The translations under genes and the position numbers were made by a program. From Clostridia bacterium (GTDB lineage: Bacteria > Bacillota_A > Clostridia > Oscillospirales > Acutalibacteraceae), in the NCBI GenBank assembly GCA_017423885.1, contig JAFPCJ010000123.1, positions 1 through 9,646 of the forward strand: a stretch of 9,646 bases of DNA, given 5' to 3'. Numbering within the stretch: position 1 is the first letter of the stretch; each line of letters opens with the position of its first letter. Positions 8,983 through 9,646 of this stretch are shown here, piece by piece. Under the pieces are notes generated by a model. That model was not told the DNA's origin, ran no database searches, and saw only the letters and a list, made by a program, of their open reading frames with translations.

Positions 8983-9646
8983 ATGTTAAAGCAATGTAAA
9001 GTTTACCTGTCTCTGTTGCTCGCGTTGGCAATGGTATTCTCGGGGCTTGTTTTTTTACCTGCCTCGGCGGCGGCCCAAACAACCGCTACAAATTTTGCTG
9101 CTCAGGACATGAGCGCACACGGACTTACGGAAATACTTATCCGTTTGGATTCGCCGTTTGTTGAGTATGTTCATGATGCTCATGCACAGGATATTTCGCA
9201 TGAGGCTGTGGGCAATCCTTCAGAGGCGCTCCAGAAGACTGCACAGGAGCATATCCTTATTAACGGTTTAAGTATTAATGAAATGGTTGAGCGCACCGCT
9301 TGGTACAATGCCCGCGTGCATGTAACCCAGTATGGTTCTTATGAGCAATTCGATATTTATGTACAAGATAATGTTTTTGGTAATCGTATCTATAATGAAG
9401 ACTTTACAGTAGAAATTACCGAAGGTGCTGTTGATAGCCAAGGTAATCCCATTAAGCCTGTAAAGATGCAGTACAGCGCAACTACTCATGCCTTTACGGA
9501 GTATGTTGCCCCTAAAACCAACATAACAAATATTGCTATAGCAGATTTCCCTGATAATGGCATGAGTCAGCTTTATGTATATCTCGATTCTAAATATACT
9601 GCTAGTTTTGATGAAATTCAGTCTCCTGAACATGCAACAAATGCAC
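8983..9646 (+). CDS. Secreted repeat-containing protein of unknown function (5' part; continues past the window)
   Basis: The open frame begins at ATG 8983, with AAAGGAGG 8 bases upstream, and runs to the end of the window without a stop (221 codons). Residues 1-30 form a signal peptide: Lys3 and Lys6, a hydrophobic core (about 8-25), then PASAAA, with likely cleavage near residue 29-31. There is no lipobox cysteine at the cleavage site. I do not recognise the family. Two segments align without gaps 146 residues apart: residues 36-59 (TNFAAQD ... GLTEILIRLDS) and 182-205 (TNIAIAD ... GMSQLYVYLDS), suggesting a tandem domain of about 146 residues. The intervening part looks beta-rich (VHVTQYG, FDIYVQDN, FTVEITEG), as in cell-surface or adhesive domains. 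It is divergent from the AraC gene, possibly its target. Size, anchoring and function lie beyond the window. Confidence 0.85.
   Translation, partial: MLKQCKVYLSLLLALAMVFSGLVFLPASAAAQTTATNFAAQDMSAHGLTEILIRLDSPFVEYVHDAHAQDISHEAVGNPSEALQKTAQEHILINGLSINEMVERTAWYNARVHVTQYGSYEQFDIYVQDNVFGNRIYNEDFTVEITEGAVDSQGNPIKPVKMQYSATTHAFTEYVAPKTNITNIAIADFPDNGMSQLYVYLDSKYTASFDEIQSPEHATNA

Noticed and set aside
9268..9633. A 121-codon minus-strand frame near the window end
   Set aside because: It is antisense to the secreted-protein frame, which has a signal peptide, a strong ribosome binding site and an internal repeat, so the plus strand is the coding one.

Overview
The window looks like a chromosome segment from a low-to-mid GC anaerobic Firmicute, probably a gut-type Clostridia (Ruminococcaceae/Oscillospiraceae-like). 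This is inferred from strong AAAGGAGG-type ribosome binding sites, sigma-A promoters, frequent ATA isoleucine codons, a butanol-dehydrogenase-type Fe-ADH and a compact F-type ATP synthase operon. The species cannot be named from the sequence alone.

Layout. (1) Positions 9-1190: an iron-containing alcohol dehydrogenase, closed by an intrinsic terminator at about 1199-1249. (2) Positions 1260-1288: a good promoter, followed by an F1Fo ATP synthase operon at 1327-7699 in the order a (atpB), c (atpE), b (atpF), a delta-alpha fusion (atpA), gamma (atpG), beta (atpD), epsilon (atpC). Most junctions overlap or are very close; the operon ends at a bidirectional terminator (7716-7748). (3) Positions 7814-8746, minus strand: an AraC-family cupin/HTH regulator with its own clear promoter. 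(4) Positions 8983 to the end of the window: the first 221 codons of a secreted protein containing two copies of a motif 146 residues apart. It runs off the window.

How the genes work together. The atp genes encode one rotary enzyme coupling transmembrane ion flow to ATP synthesis or hydrolysis. Its unusual point is the peripheral stalk: no separate atpH (delta/OSCP) gene lies in the operon. Instead the alpha subunit carries about 90 extra N-terminal residues that resemble the C-terminal, b-binding domain of delta; the N-terminal six-helix domain of delta is not seen anywhere in the window. The c subunit is also odd: it has a signal-peptide-like N-terminus, an acidic linker, and a modified glycine motif in its first ring helix. 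The AraC regulator and the secreted protein are divergently transcribed, and a CATTGAA heptamer occurs three times between them, overlapping or flanking both promoters, so they may form a regulator-target pair.

No RNA genes, insertion sequences, CRISPR arrays, attachment sites or origins were seen.
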